DNA from: RI-92 sp037384645
GTDB lineage: Bacteria > Pseudomonadota > Gammaproteobacteria > UBA6429 > Thiohalophilaceae
DNA length: 64,000 bases
NCBI GenBank assembly: GCA_037384645.1
Contig: JARRNT010000021.1
Span: forward strand, 1-64,000
Reading direction: 5' to 3'
Part shown: in pieces, positions 56,238 to 64,000 of the stretch
Position numbering within the stretch: the first letter of the stretch is position 1
Layout of the letters: every line of letters begins with the position of its first letter
Program-made: the position numbers and the translations under genes
Notes under the pieces: generated by a model
The model's input: the letters and a program-made list of their open reading frames with translations, nothing else
Database searches by the model: none
Told to the model about the DNA's origin: nothing

Positions 56238-57731
56238 GTGATACCAGCAAAGACTACACCTGCCCGCCTGTATGGGATGTTATTCAAACTTGGATTCTGT
56301 CTGATCCTTGCCCTGTCACTGGGCGCCTGTGGTAAATCCAGTTCGGCCACGGCAGACAAGACCGATGGCAAGAAGGCCATCCAGCCGATTGCCAAGCATC
56401 TGCCCACCTATGTCTGCCCCATGCACCCGAATGTCATTCGCCACCATCCGGGGCATTGCCCGATCTGCGGCATGGCGCTGGTCAAAAAGGATGTGAAGCC
56501 GGCTAGCCATTCGCAGCCAGCTGCCAGCACAAACGGTACAGCGAAACAGGCAAAGGAGACTACAAAAGGGACTGAAGACAGCACGAAAAAGAAAGTTCCG
56601 CCCATCGCCAGGAATCTTCCGGTATACACCTGTCCCATGCACTCCTTCATTCGACAGCACCACCCGGGACACTGCCCAATTTGCGGTATGCCGCTGGAAA
56701 AGGTAAAGGCAGGGAGCCAGAAACTCGCTGGCGATCCGGCGGTGAAAGTGAGTCCGGATGTCATCGAGAAACTCGGCGTGCGCACCGCCACGGTCGTGCG
56801 CGGTGATTTACAGCGCACCATCCGCACTGTGGGCTATGTGGCTTATGACCGTGACCTGGTTTCGAAAGTGTCTGTGGCCACCGCCGGCTGGGTCGAGAAC
56901 CTGAGCAAGAAACGCATCGGTCTGCGGGTGGACAAGGGTGAGGTGCTGGTTTCCCTGTATTCCCCCGAGTTTCTGCGGGTGCAAAAGGAATATCTTGCCG
57001 CGCAGAAAAAAGACAAATCCAGTGTCCTGCGAAAGTACAGTGCGCGTCGCCAGAGTGTGGCGCCGCGGGATCAGCTGCGTTATATGGGGATTTCCGATGC
57101 CCAGGCCTATGACATTGCCCGTAGCGGCAAACCCATGTTTCGGATCCCTGTCTATGCACCGCGTTACGGCGAGATTGTGAAATATAATGTGAAAAAAGAT
57201 CAGTTTATCCCCGCCAATTATCCCATGTTCACAATCGCTGACCTGTCCTACGTCTGGGTGATCGCGGATGTGTATCAGCACCAGGTGGAGTATGTGCAAC
57301 GCAACCTTAAGGCGGATGTGGCGGTAGACGCCGTACCCGGCCAGCGTTTCAAGGGACATGTCTATTTTGTCAATCCCGTTCTGGATCCCAAGACCCGGAC
57401 CATGAAAGTCCGTTTGTTGGTGTCGAACCCGCACTGGAAACTCAGACCGAACATGTTTGCCAACGTACGTATCTTCGACACGCCAAAGAGCGATGTGTTG
57501 ATAATTCCGCGCGAGGCGCTGATTGTCACCGGCCGCCGTAAGGTCGTGATCGTGGATCGCGGACATGGCTATTTTCAGCCGGTGGCTGTGACGGCGGGTA
57601 TGACCAGTGGCGACAAGGTTGAAATCAAGTCCGGGCTCAAGCAGGGCGAAAAAGTGGTCGTATCCGGGCAGTTCCTCATCGATTCGGAGGCTAACCTGCA
57701 GGCGAGTTTCCAACGCTTCGGTACGGAATAG
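56238..57731 (+). CDS. CusB-like RND periplasmic adaptor with two heavy-metal-binding domains
   Basis: GTG 56238, 9 nt after AGAGG, gives 497 residues; the frame is open to 56190. A lipoprotein signal ends in LALSLGAC (lipobox). Two copies of the heavy-metal-binding domain follow: YVCPMHPNVIRHHPGHCPICGM and YTCPMHSFIRQHHPGHCPICGM (each quoted within 22 residues of residues about 55-80 and 130-155). Then come the hairpin, lipoyl and beta-barrel domains of CusB-type adaptors (SPDVIEKLGVRTATVVRG ... VYSPEF-like VSLYSPEFLRVQKEYL). It should link the pump below to an outer-membrane channel and pass Cu(I)/Ag(I) or similar ions. Confidence 0.88.
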   Translation: MIPAKTTPARLYGMLFKLGFCLILALSLGACGKSSSATADKTDGKKAIQPIAKHLPTYVCPMHPNVIRHHPGHCPICGMALVKKDVKPASHSQPAASTNGTAKQAKETTKGTEDSTKKKVPPIARNLPVYTCPMHSFIRQHHPGHCPICGMPLEKVKAGSQKLAGDPAVKVSPDVIEKLGVRTATVVRGDLQRTIRTVGYVAYDRDLVSKVSVATAGWVENLSKKRIGLRVDKGEVLVSLYSPEFLRVQKEYLAAQKKDKSSVLRKYSARRQSVAPRDQLRYMGISDAQAYDIARSGKPMFRIPVYAPRYGEIVKYNVKKDQFIPANYPMFTIADLSYVWVIADVYQHQVEYVQRNLKADVAVDAVPGQRFKGHVYFVNPVLDPKTRTMKVRLLVSNPHWKLRPNMFANVRIFDTPKSDVLIIPREALIVTGRRKVVIVDRGHGYFQPVAVTAGMTSGDKVEIKSGLKQGEKVVVSGQFLIDSEANLQASFQRFGTE

Positions 57732-57740
57732 TCAGCACAG

Positions 57741-60700
57741 ATGTTAGCTAAACTGATTCGTTGGTCTATCGATAACCGGGTCCTGATCCTGGTTGTGACG
57801 GTGCTGTTAACTGCCTGGGGCTGGTTCTCGGTCAAACATATTCCCCTGGATGCGATCCCTAACCTGTCGGATGTCCAGGTGATTATCCGCACCAGTTATC
57901 CCGGCCAGTCGCCGCAGGTGGTGGAAGATCAGGTCACGTATCCGCTGACCACGACCATGTTGTCCGTGCCGGGTGCCAAGGCGGTGCGCGGCTATTCCTA
58001 TTTCGGCGATTCCTATGTCTATGTGATCTTCAAAGACCATACCAATCTGTATTGGGCGCGCAGCCGCGTGCTGGAATACCTGAGCCAGGCCGCCGCCGAC
58101 CTGCCAGCGGGTGTGCACCCGCACCTGGGGCCCGATGCCACCGGTGTCGGCTGGGTCTATGAGTATGCTCTGGTCGATCGCAGCGGCAAACATGATATTT
58201 CGCAGTTACGCAGCCTGCAGGACTGGTATCTCAAATATGAATTGCAGACGGTGCCGGGCGTCGCGCAAGTGGCGACGGTGGGCGGCATGGTGCGTCAGTA
58301 CCAGATTGTCGTGAACCCGCTAAAGCTGCGTTCCTATGGCATCACGCTGTCACAACTAATACGGGCGATCCGGCGCAGTAACGCCGAGGTCGGCGGCTCG
58401 GTCGTCGAGATGGCGGAGTCGGAGTACATGATCCGCTCTATGGGTTATCTGCACGGCGTCAAAGACCTCAGAAACATTCCCATTATCACTAACAAGAAGG
58501 GGATCCCGTTATTGCTGGGCGACCTGGCAACGGTACAGGTCGGGCCGGAGATGCGCCGCGGTATCGCCGATCTCAATGGCAATGGCGAAGTCACCGGCGG
58601 GATCGTGGTGATGCGGGCCGGGCAAAACGCCCTGCAGACTATCTCGGCGGTGAAGAAGCGATTACAGCAATTACAACACGGCCTGCCCAAGGGCGTGCAG
58701 ATCGTGCCCACTTACGACCGTTCAAAATTGATCCACCGTGCCGTCAACAACCTGTCGGGCAAGCTGGTGGAAGAATTTATCGTGGTGGCACTGGTGTGTC
58801 TGCTGTTCCTGTTTCACATTCGCTCGGCTTTTGTCGCGATCGTGACCCTGCCACTGGGTGTGCTGACCGCGTTTATCATTATGCGTTGGCACGGTATCAA
58901 CGCCAATATCATGTCGCTTGGCGGGATCGCGATCGCCATCGGCGCGATGGTGGATGCGGCGATCGTCATGATCGAGAATGCGCACAAACATATCGAGCAC
59001 TGGCATCAACAGAATCCGAATACGGAATTGCACAACGCCTTGCGCTGGCAGTTAATCGCCAATGCCGCCAGTGAAGTCGGACCGGCCCTGTTTTTCTCCC
59101 TGCTGATTATCACCCTGAGTTTCGTGCCGGTGTTTTCCCTGCAGGCACAAGAGGGACGTATGTTTGCGCCCCTGGCCTATACCAAGACCTATGCCATGGC
59201 CGCGGCGGCGGGGCTCGCCGTTACCCTGGTACCGGTGTTGATGGGTTATTTTATTCGCGGCCGGATCCCCAGTGAATCCGCCAACCCGCTGAGTCGCGTG
59301 CTGATCCGAATTTATCAGTCACGCCTGAAGCGGGTCCTGAGCGCGCCGAAAAAAACCCTGGTCATCGCCGCCGTGCTGCTGGTGACCATCGCCATTCCCA
59401 TCGGCGGTGTGGGTAGCCTGCTTGCCCCGCTAACCTGGCCGACGACAGTCGTGGACTGGATGTACGGCAATGCACCAAACGGCAGCCTGCGGGCGGGTTA
59501 CGAGGATACCATCGCGCATTGGCAGAACGCGATGGCAAACAGCTGGCGCACGAGCTTTAGTTGGTCGCCGTTTATTGCGCGTATGAGCGACGGGATGGGC
59601 CATGAATTCATGCCCTCGATGTTCGAGGGTGACCTGCTGTACATGCCGGAGACGCTGCCCGGCCTGTCCATCGGTAAGGCGCAGCAGTTGCTGGAGGTGA
59701 CCGATCGCCTCATTAAGACTGTCCCGGAAGTCAAACGTGTGTTCGGCAAGATCGGTCGATCCGATACCGCTACTGACCCGGCGCCGCTGACCATGATCGA
59801 GACGGTCATTCAACTCAAGCCGCAGAGTCAATGGCGCAAGGGTATGACCCTGGCCAAATTGATCCACGAGCTGAATGCCCGTGTTGACCTGCCGGGCCTG
59901 ACCAATGCTTGGTTGGAGCCCATCCGGACCCGTATCGATATGGTGTCCACCGGCATCACAACGCCGGTGGGAGTGAAGGTCTCCGGCCCGGACCTCAAGG
60001 TGATCGAACGGATCGGCCGCGAGATCGAAGCGGTGGTGAAACAGGTACGTGGCACCGCTTCAGCCTATTCCGACCGGGTAACCGGCGGGCGCTATATTGA
60101 CGTGATACCTGAACGCAGGAAGGCCGCCCTCCGCGGGGTGAGCATCGCGGATATCAACCAGGTGATCAGTGCGGCAGTGGGCGGCATCAATGTCACCTAT
60201 ACCGTCGAAGGTACTGAACGCTATCCGGTTAATCTGCGCTTCGCCCGTGAGGATCGCGACAGCGTTAACAAGTTACGCAATCTGCCTATCGTGACACCAC
60301 GCGGGCAGGATATCCCGCTGAGCGAAGTGTGTAACATCAAGGTTGATAATGGCCCGCCCGTCATCAAGACGGAAAACGGGCGTCCGGATGGCTGGATCTT
60401 TATTGATATTCATGGTGTTGACCTTGGCAGTTATGTCAATGCGGCACGCAAACTGGTCAATAAGGAAGTGAAATTGCCACCGGGTTATTCCATTAGCTGG
60501 ACCGGACAGTACCGGTATATGCAGCGGGCCAGAGCGAAACTAATGGAAGTGATTCCGTTTACGCTGATGATCATATTTATGTTGTTGTATCTGACCTTCC
60601 GTAATATTGGGGAGGCCCTGCTGGTGCTGCTGACGTTGCCTTTCGCCCTGGTCGGCAGTTACTGGTTTATGCTGATGCTGGGCTATCACAGCTCGGTCGC

Positions 60701-61070
60701 GACGGCAGTCGGGATGATCGCGCTGGCCGGGGTGGCAGCAGAATTTGGGGTCATCATGTTGATCTATCTCGACAACGCGGTGAAAGAACGAATTGCCAGG
60801 GATGAAATGCACACGGTGGCTGATCTCAGGGCCGCCATCATGGAAGGGGCGGTGATGCGGATTCGGCCCAAGGCCATGACCGTGACCGTCATTGTCGCCG
60901 GCCTGGTTCCCATCATGCTGGGACACGGTACAGGCTCAGAGGTGATGCAGCGCATTGCCGCACCCATGATAGGCGGGATGGTCACTGCCCCGCTGTTATC
61001 CCTGTTTGTGGTGCCGGTGGTCTACCTGCTATGGAAAACCAGGCAGCTCGGTCTGGAGAAGTTGAAATAA
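57741..61070 (+). CDS. CusA-like heavy-metal efflux RND permease
   Basis: A 1109-residue HME-RND pump with MLAKLIRWSIDNRVLIL at the start, twelve transmembrane segments, and IPLDAIPNLSDVQVIIRTSYPGQSP typical of the family (quoted in part). Methionine-rich blocks such as HEFMPSMFEGDLLYMPETLP match the CusA metal-binding cleft. In-membrane charges are kept (MVDAAIVMIENA; GVAAEFGVIMLIYLDNA). It is about 60 residues longer than CusA, mostly in an insertion near residue 540-610. No TolC/CusC gene is present in the window, so the channel must come from elsewhere. Confidence 0.92.
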   Translation: MLAKLIRWSIDNRVLILVVTVLLTAWGWFSVKHIPLDAIPNLSDVQVIIRTSYPGQSPQVVEDQVTYPLTTTMLSVPGAKAVRGYSYFGDSYVYVIFKDHTNLYWARSRVLEYLSQAAADLPAGVHPHLGPDATGVGWVYEYALVDRSGKHDISQLRSLQDWYLKYELQTVPGVAQVATVGGMVRQYQIVVNPLKLRSYGITLSQLIRAIRRSNAEVGGSVVEMAESEYMIRSMGYLHGVKDLRNIPIITNKKGIPLLLGDLATVQVGPEMRRGIADLNGNGEVTGGIVVMRAGQNALQTISAVKKRLQQLQHGLPKGVQIVPTYDRSKLIHRAVNNLSGKLVEEFIVVALVCLLFLFHIRSAFVAIVTLPLGVLTAFIIMRWHGINANIMSLGGIAIAIGAMVDAAIVMIENAHKHIEHWHQQNPNTELHNALRWQLIANAASEVGPALFFSLLIITLSFVPVFSLQAQEGRMFAPLAYTKTYAMAAAAGLAVTLVPVLMGYFIRGRIPSESANPLSRVLIRIYQSRLKRVLSAPKKTLVIAAVLLVTIAIPIGGVGSLLAPLTWPTTVVDWMYGNAPNGSLRAGYEDTIAHWQNAMANSWRTSFSWSPFIARMSDGMGHEFMPSMFEGDLLYMPETLPGLSIGKAQQLLEVTDRLIKTVPEVKRVFGKIGRSDTATDPAPLTMIETVIQLKPQSQWRKGMTLAKLIHELNARVDLPGLTNAWLEPIRTRIDMVSTGITTPVGVKVSGPDLKVIERIGREIEAVVKQVRGTASAYSDRVTGGRYIDVIPERRKAALRGVSIADINQVISAAVGGINVTYTVEGTERYPVNLRFAREDRDSVNKLRNLPIVTPRGQDIPLSEVCNIKVDNGPPVIKTENGRPDGWIFIDIHGVDLGSYVNAARKLVNKEVKLPPGYSISWTGQYRYMQRARAKLMEVIPFTLMIIFMLLYLTFRNIGEALLVLLTLPFALVGSYWFMLMLGYHSSVATAVGMIALAGVAAEFGVIMLIYLDNAVKERIARDEMHTVADLRAAIMEGAVMRIRPKAMTVTVIVAGLVPIMLGHGTGSEVMQRIAAPMIGGMVTAPLLSLFVVPVVYLLWKTRQLGLEKLK

Positions 61071-61181
61071 TAGAGGTCTGCCGCGTGTCATAATTTTAAT
61101 TAAGTACCTGGCCATCTAAAATACTGTGTTCTGGTAACGCTATAATCTTGAAAAATAATATTAATTAAATCAGCATTGAGC

Positions 61182-62102
61182 ATGACTTCAGTAATTCGAA
61201 CACCTTTTGCGCGATTATTGCGCCGGGCCTTTTATGTTTTTCTGGCGATGGGACTGCTGGGGTTTGTCGCCCTCGGGGTGGTCAACTGGAACCGGGACGT
61301 CAAGGATACACGCCAGAATTTGTCGGTATTTGCGCGTTTCCTGGCATCCGCCTCCCAGGCGTTTTTCGATGACCTGGGGCATGGGCTGCAACCGCTGGGG
61401 CAGTTGTTGCAGCGGATTGACGTGCTCAATAATCCCGCAGTGTCTCGACCCTACCTGTTAAAGTTCCAGGCGCGCTATCCACAAATCGGCTCGATGGCGG
61501 TGATTGCACCCAATGGCAAGATGCTGATTAATACGGCGAGTAAGCCCGGTGCACCCCTGCCGGATTTTCGCAAGACTACCGCCTATATGGCGCCATTCAA
61601 ACGCGCCCTCAACGCCGATACGCCTTACACCATCGGCCGCCCGGAATACGGCCAGGTACTACACGAATGGCGGTTTCCCTTCCGTTACACCATGCACAAC
61701 GATTATGGCAAAGCGCTGTTTATGATCCAGGCCGCGATTCCCCTGGAAACCGGTATGCGAATGCTGCGCAATATGTCGTTACCGCCACACAGCCTGGTCG
61801 GTATCCTGCGTGAAGACGGGCTGCAACAGGCTCGCTGGCCGGTTGACGATCCGAACAAGGTGTATGGTCGGAATCTGCACGGGCCATTGATTCGGTATAT
61901 CCAGGAGCACCCTGGAGCGAAAAACGGGTTTTTCACCGGCCACTCGCCCTGGATGTTTACCAGGGCGCAACGGCTTGGTGCGTTTACCCATTTGGGTAAG
62001 CTGCCGATGTATGCCTATGTATCGATTCCCTTTAGCTTTATCAGGGGGAAGTGGTGGAGCATAGCCAGGAACTACTGGACCAGGCGCGTCATGACTCCCT
62101 GA
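61182..62102 (+). CDS. Membrane-anchored cache-type sensor, separated from its output domain
   Basis: ATG 61182 (MTSVIRTPFARLLRRAFYVF) gives 306 residues; a TTG six bases earlier is less likely. One transmembrane segment (VFLAMGLLGFVALGVV) precedes a periplasmic double-PAS/cache-like domain (MAVIAPNGKMLINTAS ... VGILREDGLQQARWPVDD ... MYAYVSIPFSFI). The frame then runs out of sense (WSIARNYWTRRVMTP). A second transmembrane segment is expected here but missing, and the GGDEF-EAL ORF begins 52 bp before the stop in another frame. A deletion/frameshift in an ancestral single gene is the simplest reading. Confidence 0.75.
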   Translation: MTSVIRTPFARLLRRAFYVFLAMGLLGFVALGVVNWNRDVKDTRQNLSVFARFLASASQAFFDDLGHGLQPLGQLLQRIDVLNNPAVSRPYLLKFQARYPQIGSMAVIAPNGKMLINTASKPGAPLPDFRKTTAYMAPFKRALNADTPYTIGRPEYGQVLHEWRFPFRYTMHNDYGKALFMIQAAIPLETGMRMLRNMSLPPHSLVGILREDGLQQARWPVDDPNKVYGRNLHGPLIRYIQEHPGAKNGFFTGHSPWMFTRAQRLGAFTHLGKLPMYAYVSIPFSFIRGKWWSIARNYWTRRVMTP

Positions 62103-63391
62103 CCGGCCTGGCCAACCGCGCAGGCGCAGAGGAGTTACTCGATTACAAAATACAGGAATATGCCAAAAGCAACCGGCATTTCTCGATAATCTTTTTTGAC
62201 CTGGATCGATTCAAGGACATCAACGATTCGCTCGGCCATGGTATCGGCGATCAATTACTGATCGAAGTGAGCAAACGAACCCGATCGGTTTTGCGCAAGG
62301 AAGATATCCTGGCGCGCATCGGCGGTGATGAATTCCTGATCATACTGTCCGGCGGTCTCGAAGAGGCGAGCACGGCCAGTGCCAAACGCATTATCGAGGC
62401 ATTCGAGGCGCCCTTCATCGTGGCACGGCAGCGCCTGAAAATGTCCTGCAGCATGGGCATTGCAATCTACCCTGAACATGGCACGGATCGGGTAACACTG
62501 CTAAAGCATGCTGATACGGCAATGTACGAAGCCAAGCGGCAGGGCCGGAGTGGCTATGCCTGGTACGAGTGGGCGCTCGGTGCCCGGCTGCAGCAGCGCA
62601 TCACCATGGAGGCGCGCATGCGCGATGCCCTGGCCCAGCAACAGTATCGACTGCATTATCAGCCGATTGTCGATTTGCGCTCGGGTGATCTGATTGGGAT
62701 CGAAGCATTATTGCGCTGGCTGGATGCAGAGGGACAGTCGCACAGCCCCGAGGATTTTATTCCGGTTGCCGAGGAAACCGGACTGATCCTACCGCTCGGT
62801 GAATGGGTGCTGCGGGAAGCCTGCAAGCAGGCCAAGCAATGGCTGGACCAGGGCTTTGAGCTGGGTATATCCGTGAACCTGTCCACTCGCCAGTTTCTGG
62901 ATCCGGATTTGCCAGTCAAGGTCGAATCGGTCATCCGGGAATATCAATTACCGCCTTCACGCCTGGAGCTTGAAATTACCGAGGGCGCCGCGATGCTGGA
63001 TCCGGAGTCCAGCCTGGAGGTGCTGACCACCCTGAAGCAGATCGGTGTCAAAATTGCGATTGATGATTTTGGTACGGGTTATTCATCGCTGAGTTATCTC
63101 AAGCGTATCCCGGCCGATACGATCAAGATCGATAAAAGTTTTGTCGACGGTGTTGCCAGCGAGTCTGACGATCACGCCATAGTCTATTCCATCATCGCCC
63201 TTGCCAAGTCCCTGGATAAACACATCATTGCCGAGGGCATCGAGACTCGCGAGCAAAAGAAGGCACTGGAAGAGGCAGGCTGTCGCTGGGGACAGGGCTA
63301 TTTATTCAGTCGGCCGCTACCAGTTGATGAGTGCGAGGCAATGCTGGAAAAGATGCGATTCCGGATTCGACAGCGGCATCCCATGCTGTAA
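62051..63391 (+). CDS. GGDEF-EAL c-di-GMP protein (output half)
   Basis: 446 residues from GTG 62051; a second GTG at 62054 is better spaced from AGGGGGA. LDQARHDSLTGLANR starts the GGDEF domain, whose active site is an intact GGDEF (about 100-104). The EAL domain follows with IEALLRW, LEITEG, DDFGTGYSS and AEGIET, all the residues for phosphodiesterase activity. Either activity could dominate. It lacks its own sensor or membrane part and overlaps the sensor gene, so it is either translationally coupled to it or the broken remainder of one protein. Confidence 0.85.
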   Translation: MVEHSQELLDQARHDSLTGLANRAGAEELLDYKIQEYAKSNRHFSIIFFDLDRFKDINDSLGHGIGDQLLIEVSKRTRSVLRKEDILARIGGDEFLIILSGGLEEASTASAKRIIEAFEAPFIVARQRLKMSCSMGIAIYPEHGTDRVTLLKHADTAMYEAKRQGRSGYAWYEWALGARLQQRITMEARMRDALAQQQYRLHYQPIVDLRSGDLIGIEALLRWLDAEGQSHSPEDFIPVAEETGLILPLGEWVLREACKQAKQWLDQGFELGISVNLSTRQFLDPDLPVKVESVIREYQLPPSRLELEITEGAAMLDPESSLEVLTTLKQIGVKIAIDDFGTGYSSLSYLKRIPADTIKIDKSFVDGVASESDDHAIVYSIIALAKSLDKHIIAEGIETREQKKALEEAGCRWGQGYLFSRPLPVDECEAMLEKMRFRIRQRHPML

Positions 63392-63462
63392 AACTCTGGT
63401 TTTCACCCGCCCATAGTAGATAGAACCGGTGTTGTCTTTGTCTACCATCTCGGTGGCAGGAT

Positions 63463-63493
63463 AAAAAAATGGGGAGAACTTTCGTCCTCCCCA
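63463..63493 (-). terminator. Intrinsic terminator of the multicopper-oxidase-like gene
   Basis: On the minus strand TGGGGAG (63493-63487) pairs with CTCCCCA (63476-63470) around a 10-nt loop and is followed by seven T's (63469-63463). It lies 38 bp past the stop of the gene to the right and is a convincing rho-independent terminator. The plus-strand GGDEF-EAL gene ends 70 bp away on the other side. Confidence 0.87.
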
Positions 63494-63530
63494 GTTCGGG
63501 AAACCGCTATTATTGCTATTGTGTTGCGGC

Positions 63531-64000
63531 TTAACTGACACCCACGTTGGTTTTTGCCGTACCCCAGACATTGCCGGTAATCCAGTCCTTGATGTCGATC
63601 CGAACTTCGTAATCACCGGTCACGGTCGGTTTCATGATGATGTCGTAGCGCTCACCCGCAATTGCCCGAAAGCCGGTGGTACCGACCGGGTTCGGCAGTG
63701 GGCGACCATCGGACATGACAACCGTGGCGTTGAGTTCGGCCGGGAGGTGGATAAATTGCGGCTGGTGGCCGGCGGAGATATAGCGGGCCAGCAGGGTCTG
63801 GCCGGCCTTGATGCTGCCGGAGATCGGCGGATTATTCTTGGCCGAAGTGCCGCTGGCATCCACGCCGGTAATCACGAAGTAATCCGGTTGCAGGATGTTC
63901 AGGCCGGCGTCGTCACCACAGGTCCCGGCACTCCAGCACTTGGTATGCCAGCTGGAATCGATTTCGTCCACGACCCAGAAGCACTCGGCGTCATAGGTTG
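63531..64000 (-). CDS. Multicopper-oxidase-like protein, C-terminal end (partial)
   Basis: The frame is open from the window edge to TAA 63533-63531, about 156 residues (reading TYDAECFWVVDEIDSSWH at the edge). The pattern YFVITGVDAS ... IKAGQTLLARYISAGHQPQFIHLP ... GERYDIIMKPTVTGDYEVRIDI fits a cupredoxin domain of multicopper oxidases, of the type that follows FTINGK ... G.TVLLRLINAG ... GERYDVLV. No HCHxxxHxxxxM copper site is seen in this end, so it is either a non-terminal-type domain or a relative without that site. Cysteines (KCWSAGTC) suggest export. The beginning lies outside. Confidence 0.6.
   Translation of the reverse strand, partial: TYDAECFWVVDEIDSSWHTKCWSAGTCGDDAGLNILQPDYFVITGVDASGTSAKNNPPISGSIKAGQTLLARYISAGHQPQFIHLPAELNATVVMSDGRPLPNPVGTTGFRAIAGERYDIIMKPTVTGDYEVRIDIKDWITGNVWGTAKTNVGVS

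Overview
The window is chromosomal DNA of a gammaproteobacterium. The evidence is the complete str/S10-spc-alpha ribosomal operon order, the neighbourhood uvrA / MFS transporter / ssb downstream of rplQ (as in Pseudomonas-like genomes), a full ccmABCDEFGHI cluster, and rlmM, greB, rimB-rimK and a HdfR-like regulator. The order is not certain; a Chromatiales-like or allied sulfur/iron-cycling lineage would fit the heavy investment in multihaem cytochromes, but that is inference. No tRNA, rRNA, CRISPR array, insertion sequence or prophage was recognised.

Layout. (1) 1-13833: the 3' end of tuf and 28 ribosomal, secY and rpoA genes on the plus strand, closed by a clear intrinsic terminator. (2) 13848-22.9 kb: a VanZ-like membrane protein, a SAM hydroxide adenosyltransferase, a diguanylate cyclase, uvrA, a YajR-like transporter, ssb, a small basic/acidic protein and a LysR regulator. 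(3) 24.0-29.8 kb: a tight six-gene plus-strand operon of peptide-modification enzymes (GNAT-C39 peptidase fusion, RLAN/ATP-grasp ligase, DUF155 protein, RimB-type retropepsin-like protease, RimK, AstE/AspA-like deacylase). (4) 29.8-37.1 kb, minus strand: a frameshifted sensor kinase, greB, an EF-hand / ECF sigma / anti-sigma operon, rlmM, an ArsR regulator with a well-formed promoter-operator, and hemN. (5) 37.3-48.9 kb: the most unusual part. After a decayed gene come a b-type-like membrane cytochrome, a 21-haem c-type cytochrome, a second cytochrome with 25 CXXCH motifs largely made of ten 46-residue di-haem repeats, a small exported protein, a large outer-membrane beta-barrel protein sharing a domain with it, and, convergent on the minus strand, a Sel1/ankyrin protein interrupted by an amber codon and a membrane-linked ferredoxin-flavoprotein. 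(6) 48.9-55.9 kb: the cytochrome c maturation operon ccmA-I on the minus strand, apparently running on into the flavoprotein. (7) 56.2-64 kb: a CusB/CusA-type heavy-metal efflux pair, a cache-like sensor and a GGDEF-EAL protein that look like two halves of one gene, and the 3' end of a multicopper-oxidase-like gene.

How it fits together. Region 5 with region 6 reads as a complete electron conduit: NAD(P)H or ferredoxin chemistry at a membrane-anchored flavoprotein, a haem-b membrane protein, a periplasmic 21-haem cytochrome, a long repeat cytochrome with paired histidines that could form an extended haem chain, and an outer-membrane barrel, with the c-haem attachment machinery next door. It does not look like the Mtr, Pio or Pcc systems as I know them, and it is my candidate for a poorly described system. 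The RimK/RLAN operon and the EF-hand-linked ECF sigma operon are the next most interesting loci. Several genes carry a single lesion (sensor kinase, ankyrin protein, GGDEF-EAL sensor, the 37.3-kb remnant), so either this genome is shedding accessory signalling genes or the assembly holds a few base errors; raw reads would decide.
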